Part shown: one piece after another, positions 10,456 through 22,627 of the stretch
Numbering within the stretch: the first letter of the stretch is position 1
How the letters are laid out: each line of letters opens with the position of its first letter
From: Collybia mongolica
Lineage: Eukaryota; Basidiomycota; Agaricomycetes; Agaricales; Clitocybaceae
Reading direction: 5' to 3'
Assembly: GCA_013420905.1 (NCBI GenBank)
Contig: JAAXNY010000004.1
Location: 1,798,001 to 1,862,000 of the forward strand
DNA: 64,000 bases
The notes under the pieces: model-generated
The model's input: the letters and a program-made list of their open reading frames with translations, nothing else
Database searches by the model: none
Told to the model about the DNA's origin: nothing
Position numbers and translations under genes: made by a program

Positions 10456-12754
10456 TTATTCAACATCCCCATCTACAACCTCTGCAGCCATATCAATGTT
10501 TGGCTGTACTTCTGTTTCTTCATCTTCATCTTCTTCCTGCTCCTCCTGTTGTACCTGGGGTTGTGAATCTCTACTTGCTTGCTTTTCAATCACATATCTT
10601 GTGTGGTAAAACATCATGGCATGCAAGAACCAGTCAAAATTACTAGGCTTCATTCTTCTGATAATTGAATCAAAGCCTCCTAACCATGCATTTAATTGTT
10701 CACATGCCTGTAATATTGTAATAAGCATGACTGCATTTAAAGCTCACACATTAACATACCTGTGTATTGAAGGCTCTCTTGTAATAAGGATTTCCATCCT
10801 TATCATGGGCTACTACAACTAAATTTGGTGCAGAACCATTTTTTGGAGCAGGGTTACACCACTTTCGGCATAAGTAATCTTCAGCACAATGGTTTATATA
10901 GTGGTATGCATCAACAATAAAACGAGTTGTTGATTTCCACACCCCATCCCAGCTCCCATTTGCAACAGCAGTGCAGAGAACAAGGCAAGCTTTATCAATG
11001 CAGATATATGCTGGTCTTGACTCTTCAGTAGGATAAACCTTCTCCAAAAATTCTAAGATTTTTGTAGGTGACTCTGATTTATCAAATTTGGTCCATGCAA
11101 CAACAACACCACAGGGAGCACAAATTGTTTCAACACAGTAGTAACATGATGCTGTGAAGTAGTTACTTCTTTCACTTTCTGGAGTATGTTCATCATGTGC
11201 TTGTCTGAATGGTACTGCAGCAGTCTGCCAAGGTAGATTTTCAGCTGGCCTATTGATTGCCCTTCTTGCACCAGCATATGTCTGCCTACTGTGGTTGGCA
11301 ATATGTCTGGCCCATAGGTGCTGGTGTTCCCTACATGCACAAGTGCCATTGACATTGGGGTTTTGGCAATTCCGAACATGACATCTGTCCCCATATTCTG
11401 CTAGATGTGTGGCACAAAATACCCCACCTCGCAAATTAACAACTTCAGATGTACAGCCATCAATTGCACATTTCTGTGGGCCTGTAACCATTCCATCCAC
11501 AACTCTTAGTTTTACCTCAAGACAGTCAATATCCATAGTATTATCAGCTTGCCCAGGTTCAGGTGCATCAGGATCAGGGAGTATCTGTTCTCTATTTCCA
11601 GTGAACCTTGGAACTGCTCTAGTATTCTGATCAATGCCAACAAGGGCAGCAGCATCATCTCCATTAATTAGCTCTGCTGTTCTTTTATATGGCTGTGAAC
11701 ATTCACTACAAGCATGATCACTGGCAATTCCAATAATTCCATCTTCACCTAGTTCTTTAAATGCTTGTTTTGTGAGTTCATTGGTAGATAAGCCTTCCTG
11801 AACCTCTAGATTCATATTAGCTGCACCTGCAATAGATCTGATAGACTCTTGTACAAATGATCCCCATATTTGACGGCGTGATACTTTATTTGCATTAACT
11901 GAGGCACCTCTCCAGAAGCTATTGTTCCAGTATTCTGCATAAGCTGATGATGAAGCATGAAAACTATACATGCCATTAACAACACCACCTGAGAATATGC
12001 GATCCACCCAGAGATTTGAACCAACTTTTATGAACTTTGCTGAATTGAGGTATATCCGCATAAACTTTCCATTTTCATGGTCAGGTGGCAATCGCTCATG
12101 ATCTGCAAGATACAATGTTTTACATTGTGGACATTGCCCTGTCAAGACCTGGACATTTTCATGAATAGTTGTTCCTTTTATTAATGTGACTCTTGGAATA
12201 TCTCTAGAACGTGAGATTTGCAAAAGTGACCGAGGATCACATGTTGTGGTTTCACAGACAACTGAATATGGACAAATAACTTGAGCTGATTCAAATGATT
12301 TATATGATATAGGTTTCAGCTTTCCCAGATATTTGCCTTTGCTATTATATGGATATAGAGTCAACACAATAGCAAGCTGATCCAGCTTCATTCCAATATC
12401 AGTGACAATATTTTGTTCTGTTGTTCTGCGTCTTCTTGACCTGATCTCAGTTGTCTGGAAAAGTTCATCACTGTCATTCCCCATCTTTTCATGCAGTGCA
12501 CGAGCTAAGGCTCGAATCCATCCAGATATGGGAGATTTAATTTCTGTACTATATATAGGATTTTTTTGTCTTGCATGTAAGCTCAGAACATCTGTATTGT
12601 CTGTCATGGTAAATAAGACCAGTAGAACAGATGACAGTGATATTGTTGGATTGAAGTTGTTTAGGATAAAATCACTGAACACTTTAAAAGAGACATCTGG
12701 AAATGGAACTTTTTCAGATGTAGCTGATGCCAATGGCAAATAACCCAGTCCCAT
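10456..12754 (-). CDS. KDZ-type transposase-like protein with cysteine clusters
   Basis: Two exons (12754-10760 and 10707-10456) join across a 52-bp GT-AG intron to give 748 residues. The protein has CxxC pairs (GQCPQCKTLY; HACSECSQPY). A dense His/Cys block follows, with CAIDGCTSEV, GVFCATHLAEYGDRCHV and TCACREHQHLW, like the cysteine clusters (CxC5/CxC6 type) found with KDZ transposases. Then comes a transposase-like core with CIDKACLVL and RFIVDAYHYINH, and a C-terminal EQLNAWLGGFDSIIRRM. The tail is acidic. No stop interrupts it. The first ATG at 12754 is chosen because sequence above about 12770 belongs to the adjoining LINE; the true N-terminus may have been lost to it. Composition is CpG-poor, so it is not very recent. 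The KDZ family assignment is from motif memory. Confidence 0.7.
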
Positions 12755-12764
12755 AATTAGCCAG

Positions 12765-15700
12765 AGTAGGGCCCACGCAAGACACCCCCGGTCGAGGCCA
12801 TCTTGTACCAAGGTGTGCCATGCAGCACCACAGAGTTGCTATGGAACGCACTGCACTCCACCTTCAACTCAGCTATCAATAGGCCCATCGACCTTGACAA
12901 GCTGGGTAACGCTTGGACCTCACCTACAACTTGGGTGTGGGTCCCCTACTCTGCTGCTGAGATGTCGGATGCCTTATCAGGCACTTCGAATCGATCTGCC
13001 CCTGGGCCGGATCACATCTCATGGCATCACCTTAAACGGATCACCCAAGATGATCAGTGTGGCAAACTACTTTTGTGGCTTGCAAACGCTTGTCTCTCAT
13101 CAGGCCATTGGCCCGCCAAGTTTAAAGCATCCATTACGGTGGTCATACCCAAGCCGGGTAAGCCATTGTATGACACTCCCAAGTCGTTTCGCCCAATAGT
13201 TCTCTTGAACATGCTGGGTAAACTGCTAGAGAAAATATTGTCCACCAGGATGCAGTTTGAAGCTGTTCAACATGGTGTACTCCACCCCAATCAGTTCGGA
13301 GGGGTCCATCAGAACTCCACCGAGGATGCTGGTTGTTTCCTCACACATGTTGTCTACTCCGGATGGCGCGCCAAACTCAAGACGAGCATTGTTGCTTTTG
13401 ACCTGGCTCAGTTCTTCCCATCCATAAACCACGAGGTCCTCCTACACATCCTTGAGAGACAGGGATTCATGCCAGAAGTGGTTGTGTTCTTCAGATCATA
13501 CCTCGTTGATCGTCATACTAGATATGCATGGGATAACGAACTGTCCCCACTCTTCCTGTCCAGCATTGGTCTGGGACAGGGCTCTGCCATGTCCCCTATC
13601 CTCTCTGCTCTATGCCTCGCACCCCTCCTCAAGGAATTTGAACAGAGGGTTCGCATAGCTTCACTAATCTCCTACGTGGACAATGGCACCATTATAGTGC
13701 AGTCAGACACGTTTGAACAGAACCTTATTAAGCTCAAGGGAGCTTACAAAGTTGTATTCGAGCTCACCCAGGCAATGGGTTTGGTGCTTGAGCACAGCAA
13801 GTCTGAGGGATTCCACTTCTCTCAAAAACATGGCAATATCAACCCTGACATCGACCTTGGCTATGCCCCATATACTGGGGACACCCCCCTCTGCCCTGGC
13901 ACCATCTGGCGCTACCTCGGGTTCTTCTTTGACCGTCCCCTCACATTCAGAGAGCACGTCAAGCAATACACGAACAAAGCCCTCACTTCTGTGAAGGCTA
14001 TGCTCTCCCTCAGCAACTCCGTGCATGGGCTTAGGCCCAAGCACAAACAAATGCTCTACCGAGCCTGTGTTCTCCCCATTGCTACATATGGGAGCAGGCT
14101 CTGGATGTATGAGGGGGCCTGCATGGCGGGCCCTCTTGATAACCTCCGGAAGATGCAAAGGCGCACTTGCCTTTGGATCACCGGCGCCTTCAAGACATCC
14201 CCAAATGGGGCTGGCGAGACCCTTGCAGGCATCCCCCCTATCCACCTTCATGTTAAGAAGTTGGTGGAAAGGAGTCATGTCCGCTCCCGTGCGCTTCAGG
14301 CCTCGCACGCCTTTTGTCGCCTCATCGACGGGAACCACAAATTCTCTGTCGAGACCCTCAATGCCTGCAACCCAAGCTGTAGGCTCGGGAAACTCATATT
14401 GCCTGTCGTGGAGGCCTGGTCTAACCTTGGCCTCTCCTCCCTGGATTTAGACCCTGTCCACCCACTCAACCAACTGGGCATGCACCCCAAGGACTTGTTC
14501 CCTGATCGCATAGTCTACGATATCATCACCCCCCCACCCAAGGGCAGTGATCACCACGAGGATTTCATGAAGGACCGCATCACATCACTGAAGAGCGTTG
14601 TCGACGAGGCCTCTCACTCCCCATGGAGCATCTGCATTGTCACTGATGCATCCACTCCCCCCCCTCCCATGCAGTCAGTCACAGTCTACTGCGTCTAGCA
14701 TGCCAGGGACCTATATGAGGACTGGTACGCTACTGGCCTCTCTATGTCTGATGATGCCAAGCTGCGAGCAATTGCGGAAGGCATCCGACAGGCAGCTGAC
14801 ATCGGACTAGAGGACATCCATGATGTCCATATCTTCTCCGACTCCACCAACGCCCTTAGGCATTCCCTCGACATGTCTCACCACTCAGGTCAAGCGTCCA
14901 CCCTCAAAGTGTGCGATGTGCTGCTGCCTTGGCTGCAGCTCCACGCCATCCACAAGATACACCTCCACCACATTACAAAAGGAGTGGAGATTGAAGATCA
15001 CCAACTGGCACACATCAGCACCGTCTCGACTCGTGTTGAGGCAGGTGGAGCGCCGGTTATCTCTGCTGACTTCACACAACACAAAGTAGTCACACACATG
15101 CTTGATGGCTGGAAGTCTCTCTTCCAGTCCAAGAAGTATATTGGCTCCAATTTCTTGATGCTCTATGCAAAAAAGGACACCCCGCTCACTCCGACCCATG
15201 TAAACAATGGGCTGTGGATGCGCAAGACTGGTCACAGCCATGCTTTGACCGCCCGCGTGGTGCGATGCATCACTGGACATGCTCCAATTGGGGCGTTCCG
15301 GTCCCGATTCTTCAAAGAGGAATCTGTCTCCTGTAGGTGCAGTGCTCCCCTGGAAACCATACAACACATCCTATATGACTGTCCATGACATGGACAGGAA
15401 GACAAGCCCAGCCATCAGCTGCACTATGCGTGGCTGGTTGACTTCCTCTCGGAGAATGAGAGTGCTTTTGTGTTCGATGTTCCCTAGTCCTAAACAGGCT
15501 AGGGGCAGTACTCAGTGTTCTAAGTGACGGCTATAGGGTGCTCCCTGCCCAAACATGCAAACCTGGATAATCGGTGGACTTGAAGCCACCACCTGCTGCG
15601 GGGCACTGCAGTGGGGGGCCTACCCCCTGGCATAGATTGGCCCTTCTGGCCTGTGTACAATGAGCTCTGGCTCCATTCGCTAGTTCAACCCCGGTTGGGC

Positions 15701-15828
15701 AAGCATCCCAGCTCTGCAGCGCTTTGTCTTCTGCCCCCCCTCCCCACTCCTCCAATTACTACTCGTAGTGACCAGCACATGTATTAGGTACAGTTGGTAT
15801 ATAAAATGTTGACAAAAAAAAAAAAAAA
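12765..15828 (+). mobile_element. 5'-truncated LINE with poly(A) tail
   Basis: The element runs from inside its second reading frame (about 12765) to a 15-A run at 15814-15828. The 3' UTR is about 330 bp. On its left it abuts the 5' end of the KDZ-type gene; on its right it abuts the broken C-terminal coding region of the Plavaka relic. No clear target duplication was found. Truncation at the 5' end and a poly(A) end are typical of target-primed LINE insertion. Confidence 0.8.
12770..15487 (+). pseudogene. LINE ORF2: reverse transcriptase, RNase H and C-terminal zinc knuckle
   Basis: The endonuclease part is missing. Visible are the run-in PRKTPPVEAILY, reverse transcriptase blocks (RSAPGPDHISWH; ITVVIPKPGK; SFRPIVLLNMLGKLLEKIL; FDLAQFFPSINH; GLGQGSAMSPIL) and an RNase H region with TDAS and IFSDSTNAL. 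It ends in a C-C-H-C cluster (CRCSAPLETIQHILYDC), as in Tad/jockey-like fungal LINEs. Two in-frame stops break it: TAG at 14696-14698 inside RNase H and TGA at 15386-15388 after the zinc cluster. The frame resumes after each. The catalytic motif reads YVDN at 13673-13684 instead of YVDD, so the polymerase would be inactive even without the stops. Confidence 0.9.
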
Positions 15829-18071
15829 GAGTAATCTCAAATTGAAGGCAAAGGTTTAATAACCTAACTAATTTAATAAAGTGTGTATAATATTGCGGAC
15901 TTGTAAATCGTCCTTTAAGGAGAGTTGGTGCAATATATAAAGTCCAGATTGAATAGGTTTCAGCAATCATCTGTGCCTTTTCTGATGCAATATTTGGGAC
16001 CCTTGAACCAAATGCTGCAGGAATTGTATCCCCAGCCTTTGCTGTGGCCTGACCAATAGCTTCCCATACAGTTGGTGCTAACACATAGCCTGCACCATCA
16101 TGGGAAAGATCTTTGTAATTTCCAGTCCACAGGGAAATCAGATTTGGAATGAGATTGGACCATATAAGGTGCATAAAGTCACAGGGAAATGAGACTGGAA
16201 AAGAGAGGGAACTCAAAGTACTGAGTAGTGGAATGCCTTTGACACCATATTTAGTAGCAAGGCATTCACATTCTGCAGTGTTCGAGGCATATTGGACCTT
16301 CTTTGCTTGTCTTAAGAATGTTGCATGGTCTCGTAGTGGAAGTGTGGATGCATGATATTGTTGTTGAGGGTCTGGAAAGCCATTTCGTCACAATGGAACA
16401 TAGTGTGTTGTTTTTTGTGAAAAGGGAATGCGAACTCCCCGAATAGTACACATTCGGCATGGATATATTGCATTGTGGCCCTTCATGCGCATGAGCATTG
16501 ACATTGCAGGAATATCGCCAAAGACGACGATGAGGTGAGCATGAAGTAGGAAGATTTCTTTGCTGATTCCATCAAAGGCTGAAACCCCAATCTTGAGCTG
16601 CAGAAGCTCCTGAACTACAGGCCAAAAAAATGAATCTGTGTCGTCAGGCTTTTTGGGCCCTGGAATAGTCCCCAGACGAATTATGTTATCCTTGAGAAAG
16701 CGTTCCTCAGGAGGGAGGTTATAATTAAACATGATTATAGGCCATGCTGTCTTGGTATGGCGCTTGAAAGGACCAAAGCTGTCTGTAGATAACCCAAGTG
16801 CAATATCACGAGGATCAGAAAAAAACTACTCTGGAAGTTCTTCATCACCAATTGTAATGAATGTCTTCTGGAGTAGTTGATAGTGGGTGCTGTCAAAGAT
16901 ATCTGTCATTTTTCTTGGGTCATGTTTGTGATTGGATTGATACTGCATTTTTCGAGCATATGAGAAATTTCCAAGCATTGCACGGAGTTGGGGAATAATA
17001 GGGAGATACTCTAGATATGAATAGGGTGTTGTCCCATCAGATTTATAGCGGTCGGAATTACATTTAGGGCATTGTTTGAGGGCTTCGTATGGGCCAGTGT
17101 AGCAGACACAAGATGAACAACAGCAGTCATAGCGTACGGGCTGAAAACTAGAGAGAAACTGAATATGTTTCTGTGTATTCTTCAGCGATTCTGTTGAAGT
17201 TATATAGCGGATTTTCTGGAACGTTCTATCCATTAGGCCATCTTGAACTTTCAGGGCAAAGAACTGGATGAGCTTCATATCACTCATATCTAGCATTTGG
17301 TCTGTAAACTAGTTAATATGATGCACATAATGATAACAATGTACATACCTAATTGCGAGACTTCCTTCATAAATCCCTCCCCAAGGAGATCCCATACTAA
17401 GATTCCTGCCTAGCTTGCCTCCGCGACATTTCAAATCCATCACTGTCTTCCCCAAAGTCTTTGTTAGAACCGTCGAAGTCCCCCCCCATATTGTCGTTGC
17501 CTTTGTCTTCTCCAGATCCAATCTCATTGTCATTGCTATCCCCATCATCCTCATCAACAGTAAATCGTTGTGTTGAATTAAGCCCCCACCATTGCTGGCT
17601 GAGCTGATTGATATGTCCTGCAATGCGAGAAGAGTAGTGTAAGTTGGACAAGCCGTATTTGTTTGAGCAATCCTCCAATGGAGGTAAGGATGGCGCCAAT
17701 GGTGGATCAGGAGAGCTGTCATGAAATCCAGATGGTCCTGCCTCGCCTGTCAAATTATCAATAATTTCTTCTGCATTATTTTGAGAGCTGAAAGAGGCGT
17801 TGCCCTTTGTAGAACTAGGGGCCGGTTTCTTTGCTAGTCGGGCTCGTGGGTGGGGGGTGGATCCAATAACTTTATGCTTGGGATGGGGACAGGACAATGT
17901 TTTCCATTGGGGCTGATCTTCCTGGTTGAGGCTCTGGATAAGAGACCGGTTCTGCAATAGGATTTTCGATGTGAGGTGAGAGTGCCCTTTCCCTTTCAAG
18001 TGCCAGCTCTCAGTCCTGGAGTTGACCCTTTTGGCGCAGCCACATGCACAAAGCACTGTCTTACCGCCCAT
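15829..18071 (-). pseudogene. Plavaka (CACTA-like) transposase relic
   Basis: The start at 18071 reads MGGKTVLCACGCAKRVNSRT, the N-terminal finger of Plavaka proteins. An acidic linker follows, ending near 17397 in a one-base frame break, then LGEGFMKEVSQL. A 5'-GTATGT intron then leads into MLDMSDMKLIQFFALKV. Further on are TDIFDSTHY, FNYNLPPEERFLKDN, TIPGPKKPDD, FGDIPAMSMLMRMKGHNA, FPCDFMHLIWSNLI and the C-terminal IKLVRLLNLCLQFEI. In-frame stops occur at 16826-16828 (TAG) and 16388-16390 (TGA). The protein ends abruptly where the LINE poly(A) begins, so its last part was displaced or deleted by that insertion. The family is usually about 900-1000 residues. Confidence 0.85.
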
Positions 18072-18290
18072 AATGCGCGTTCACCTGGAGAGTGAAAGAT
18101 ATAAGTTGGTATGTAAACAAGGCAAATGTGTACGCACCAGGTCTCAAGGCCCCTAGAAAGCCGCAATGACCTCCTCAGTCTTATGAAATGTGGGGCGTTG
18201 TGCACGTTGTGCCTGTGGCAACAGTCCTAGTTCACCTATTTACAATGGATCATTAGCTTCTTTATTTTTAGCTCAGGTTGCGAAATCTTA
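18072..18290. other. 5' flank of the Plavaka relic
   Basis: Short non-coding stretch between the Plavaka start codon and the first sequence shared with module copy 3. No terminal repeat could be assigned. Confidence 0.4.
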
Positions 18291-18437
18291 TATTGTATTC
18301 AATATTGAGTACTTATAACATACTGACTACATTTGTATAGAACTACTATATACTATATACTAAAAAATGTCTTTTACTTACCAAAATACTGAGGAGGGAG
18401 GCTGGGGAAGGGACCAGGAGGCTGGGCAGAAGTTGCG

Positions 18438-18746
18438 GCGGGCGATGGTTGTGGTACGGGAGCAAAGGGGAAAGCGTGCGAAAGCAGGCTGCCAGCACAT
18501 GATATGGCTTGGAATGTTCAGCCGTCGGGCATCTCGGGGATCGGGCCTTTACGGCTAAATCGTTACCTGAGAAATCCGAGTCACATTGTATAAGAGTGAT
18601 ATGACCAAGATGCCCGATTTGATCACATGGCCTTATTGACCGAGATGCCTGACAGCTGAACATTCTGAGCTGTATCATGTGTTGGCAGCCCACTTTCGCA
18701 CGCTTTCCCTCTTGCTCTCGTACCACAACCATCGCCCGTTGGCCCC
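18438..18746. repeat. Fold-back inverted repeat, arms of about 105 bp
   Basis: The left arm (18438-18545) starts CGGGCGATGGTTGTGGTACG. The right arm (18640-18746) is its near-perfect reverse complement, ending CCACAACCATCGCCCG. It lies upstream of the SPT5-like gene. Decayed arms of the same structure sit at 2348-2390 and 3230-3335 in copy 3, there with a long simple-repeat insert between them. Confidence 0.75.
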
Positions 18747-18904
18747 CTCCCCCTCATTGTAAGTACTTTTTCTTGATAGATTACAATTAGTATAGTAGAA
18801 TTTGTAGTAGTTAATTGAATTCCAATACAAAACTATAAGACTTCGTTAAGAACATTAATAAAAGCTAATAATGATCCTACAGGAAACCTAAGGACATCAC
18901 CGGT

Positions 18905-21606
18905 ATGCAGGACAAGACCATGCCTGACAATGTCCGCAACATGGTACACCACTTCATTGACCTCGAAGCGCAGGTGGACAATGAGGGGGAGGACAATCTC
19001 TTTGGAGAGGAGCTGGGACTCGGTATGCCAATCTACCCATTCAGATTCAAAGCACGTTAACACTAACCCGTTTTACAGATGACTTCATTGACGATGAGGT
19101 CAACGAGGACAACGGGCAGTCGGGCAGTGCACCAAGACTGTCAACTTCTGCCACCAGCCCTCTCAACAACGATGACAAATTTGATAAATTTATTCATGGG
19201 ATAATGAGACAATCACGGGCAAGTTGTGAGGAGGAGTCAGACGAGGACAGCAATATGGAAGAGAACAATGAAGATGACTACTATTATTGCCTTGCAAACG
19301 GATACTTTTCTGACGAAGGCACGCCAAAACCCCGCGATCCGGACGAGGAACAACCCCCAGTCAATGAAGGCCTTTCAAGACACCCTGGTCTGGATGTGGA
19401 ATGACTTCCAACAGGCAAAGACAGCCCATTAATGAGAGTCCATTGTGTGGTGAGCATCAGTACCTGCATCTTACTGATACTATGACTGAGACTTGATGCA
19501 ATGTATTCTAGGAGGGGAGGGAAAGAGATGCCGTTTCCTTTCTCCTCAATAATACAGACTCTTGACATCGGCTCAGATCAGCATTTTGTCGAGATTCCAT
19601 ACATGGCTGGTTCTACATTGAGGGCACAATGAATGCCAACCTTTTAGCCCTTCTAAAATCATCACCCTCAATTTTTTGCCCTCAGGATGGTATTATGGGG
19701 GTGAAGCTGGGGGAATGGGTGTCTCTGTTGAATTTAAGGCAATCTGAAGAGACCCCTTCTGCTGGAGGTTGGGTCACAATTTGTAGGGGGCTCTACAAAG
19801 GGGATGTAGGATATGTTTCCTCAGTAGAGAATTGGGGAAAACTGGAAGTCCTGCTGTTACCTTGCCTCCCTCCCCTTCAAGACAGAGATTCCTCCAAGAA
19901 AAGGAAATGAGGTACCCTCCACTCCAAGCCGGGTTTGTTTGACGATGAAAAATGGGACCGAATCATCAAAACTCACCCCAGAGTTACTATCGTCAACAGC
20001 AAAACTATGGGCCATTTTGCTGCTTTTGGTTGCAAATTTGAATTTTTCCTTGAACACAGAACTTATGGCTTTGGTTCGGTATTGTGTGTCCCCGTTTCCT
20101 TACAAAGCAAGATGATGGACTTGTTTCTATGCTGTCCTCACCCTGAAATCAAAAGCGCGCGATTCCCATGCCCTTCAGAATGACAATTTTTTGAAGGCGA
20201 ACAGGTGGTCATAAAGGAATCCTCTAAGAGGGGTATCATCCAGTCCATTGGTATTGATTCGGCAGAGGTGGAACTAGAAATGGGGGAGGGTTTACACATG
20301 GTCCTGTGGTCCAATATGTGGAAGTACATTGCTCATGGCCATTTTGCAGAAGTAATCAGTGGGGCTCTCCAAGGGGAAAAGGGATGGGTAGTTGAGGTGA
20401 CGGAGGAATATGTCTACATTGTCAAACATCTTGAAACACAAGGACCACAGAGTTACATCAGTCCAAACTCCCTCAAGGTAAAAACTCAAGATATTATGCC
20501 AGTCACGTTGTAATTTACTTTTAAACAGCCACTCGAAGTCCATAGGAACTGGGTGAAAGTAGTTGACCCTCCGATAATACTCCACAGTCAACCACCAACA
20601 TTGAGTAATGTACCAACCGTCCCAATTAGACGTGAGGAAGTTCCCTGGATAGGGCTTGAGGTTTTGGTCGTCAAAACAGGACATGCAATGAAGGGTTCTT
20701 GTGCAGTAATCAAAGATGTTCAACTCTCAAAAACTACACTCAGTGGACTCCAAGTAACTGTTCAATTTATTCACTTGAATCCTGCACATCCATTCAGTGG
20801 CAAAGTTCTGGACTATGATGATGTTGTAGAATCTTCGTAAATATTATATTCTTCTTCATATTCATTATGAGCTAATTTCTCCCCCAAGGTCTCGCCTCAG
20901 ATTAAACAAATTCACCCCACCCAAGAACAAATTATTTGTCCCCCTCCCAGGCCATGTTGCCAAATTCCCCCCTCCCCAGGAACCTGCCGCAGCTGCCACT
21001 ACTGCAGCAGTGGGGGGTAGCATGCCCATGCCTGACTTTCACCACTTGACGCCAGCCTGGAACCCCTCATCTCAAACACCTGATGTAGGATCCTCCTCTC
21101 AAGCCTCCCCTCCACCAACTATATCACAACAGCAGGGACCTGCTCACCCGTTATTAGATCCATGGCTTATTGATATTAAATTAAAGGTGTTGGTTACAGG
21201 CGGGCAATATCAAGGTAAAGAAATGGTGGTCTCCGTAGTGCAGATAGAGGGAACATTATCAGTCCAGTTCAACCACTACAAGACATCGGGATCCTTGCCT
21301 CCAGGAGACCTCACACCAAAATGTCCCAATCCTACACGTGATAACGGATTGTTGGTCGTAGTTGAAGGTGACCACCTGGGCCAATATGTCCACCGAATTC
21401 ACCATTGTTACGAGAATGGCCAGCCAATTATGATATTGGCTGTCATCAACCGGACTGAGGGAGGCCACGAAACACTTTCGGGGGATCATTTGGAACTAAG
21501 CCCTGATGTACTCTGCATTGGCCATGAAACCAAAGAAGAAAAGGCACAAAATGAGGGATTAATGACTGCTCTTCAAAAGGATGCTCATAAAACTCACATG
21601 AAATAA
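18905..21606 (+). pseudogene. SPT5-like transcription elongation factor paralogue, module copy 2
   Basis: Same layout as the copy at 7537-10064. The acidic N-terminus has HHFIDLEAQVDN. A GTATGC-to-TACAG intron follows, then an acidic region (SCEEESDEDSNMEEN) and NGN-like sequence (GRERDAVSFLL; GWFYIEGTMN). KOW segments follow (GGWVTICRGLYKGDVGYV; GLEVLVVKTGHAMKG), then TPAWNPSS, and the C-terminal KOW-like domain to KTHMK. TGA stops at 19563-19565, 19908-19910 and 20181-20183 lie in one continuous frame; the other copy has Trp where the third falls. A 57-bp intron before PLEVHRNW is present here but absent in copy 1. The start ATG follows an intron acceptor (CCTACAG). Copy 1 shares the phrase KPKD just upstream, so the true start could lie in an earlier exon. 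Confidence 0.75.
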
Positions 21607-22627
21607 TTAACAGGCATTACTTTTAATTTTGCATATATCTTTTGGGACTTTACTGTGTCACATGTATATACACATCATAATTTTTGCCGTTTTCCCTGCT
21701 CATCGTCCTTTCTACTTGATTTACATCTCCATTTTTTGCTCTTTACTTTTTCCTGGAAGTTAAAATTGAATACCGGATTGATTAAGTTGCCACCTTCGAC
21801 ACAGATCTGAATAATAAACTTTGTTGTCAATTAATAAGATACTGTCGGAAACTGGTTATGTGAGTTGATTCACATACCTTCCCCTCCAATGGGTTGATAG
21901 TGCTGATATTCACCTTACACTCTTCAGGGACTATGTCTGCCTCCATTTTAATGTCACCTAGGTAAGAGTTTTTCCTTCAGCATCACGTGGAGTTAGATTA
22001 TTGCTTACTGTTATCCTTGGGTACACTGGATCCATGGCTTGAAGATTTGGACTTGCAAAGGTCCGTAAACCAGTTTCTATTTTCCAATAGACCAAGTTGA
22101 TTCTCTGGTGAGCAAGGACCAAAGAAAGCACGATCAAATGGTCCACAGTCTGATTCAGTCTCGGATTCCGTCGTGCTTTCCACAACGTGACCGGAAACAT
22201 CATCATTCTGCAGCACACAGTGGGTAGGGGAAGTGTCTGGAGGGTTGGGTGTGAGGCCAGTGGCCATTACATTGTGATTATTTTTTTGAGTTCCAAGGTC
22301 CTTTATATGTTTTATTTTGTGCTCATGCCCCAAACCCCAACAGTTCTACCCGAGTACAGTTAAAGATCTGGAATCCAAAGCTAGTCAGATTATAGAAATC
22401 CCTTTGCCCACCCCAAAGCCCAGAACCCATTTTTTTTTTCTTTTTCATCCCCTGTGCAAATTGATTTGAGCTCGGTTCTGTTGTCCTTGGGGACGGAACC
22501 TGCTCCACCTCAAATTTAAAAGAACCCCCTTTCTCTGTGTCTCCCAGCATCTCCTCATTCGCTTGGTCTCGCCTTTCTTCAACTTTGCCACCAGCTCTTT
22601 CTCCAATGCACCCTTTTCCATAAAACT
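21607..22627. other. Spacer between the two module genes; no gene supported
   Basis: Open frames occur on the minus strand (21958-22333, 22323-22663) but show no motif and no counterpart in copy 1. They are not called. Confidence 0.5.

Noticed and set aside
13703..14338. 211-codon minus-strand frame inside the LINE
   Set aside because: Antisense shadow of the reverse transcriptase frame, with no motif.
15540..15700. tRNA-like sequence (GTTCAACCCC) in the LINE 3' UTR
   Set aside because: No cloverleaf can be built around it; part of the LINE tail.
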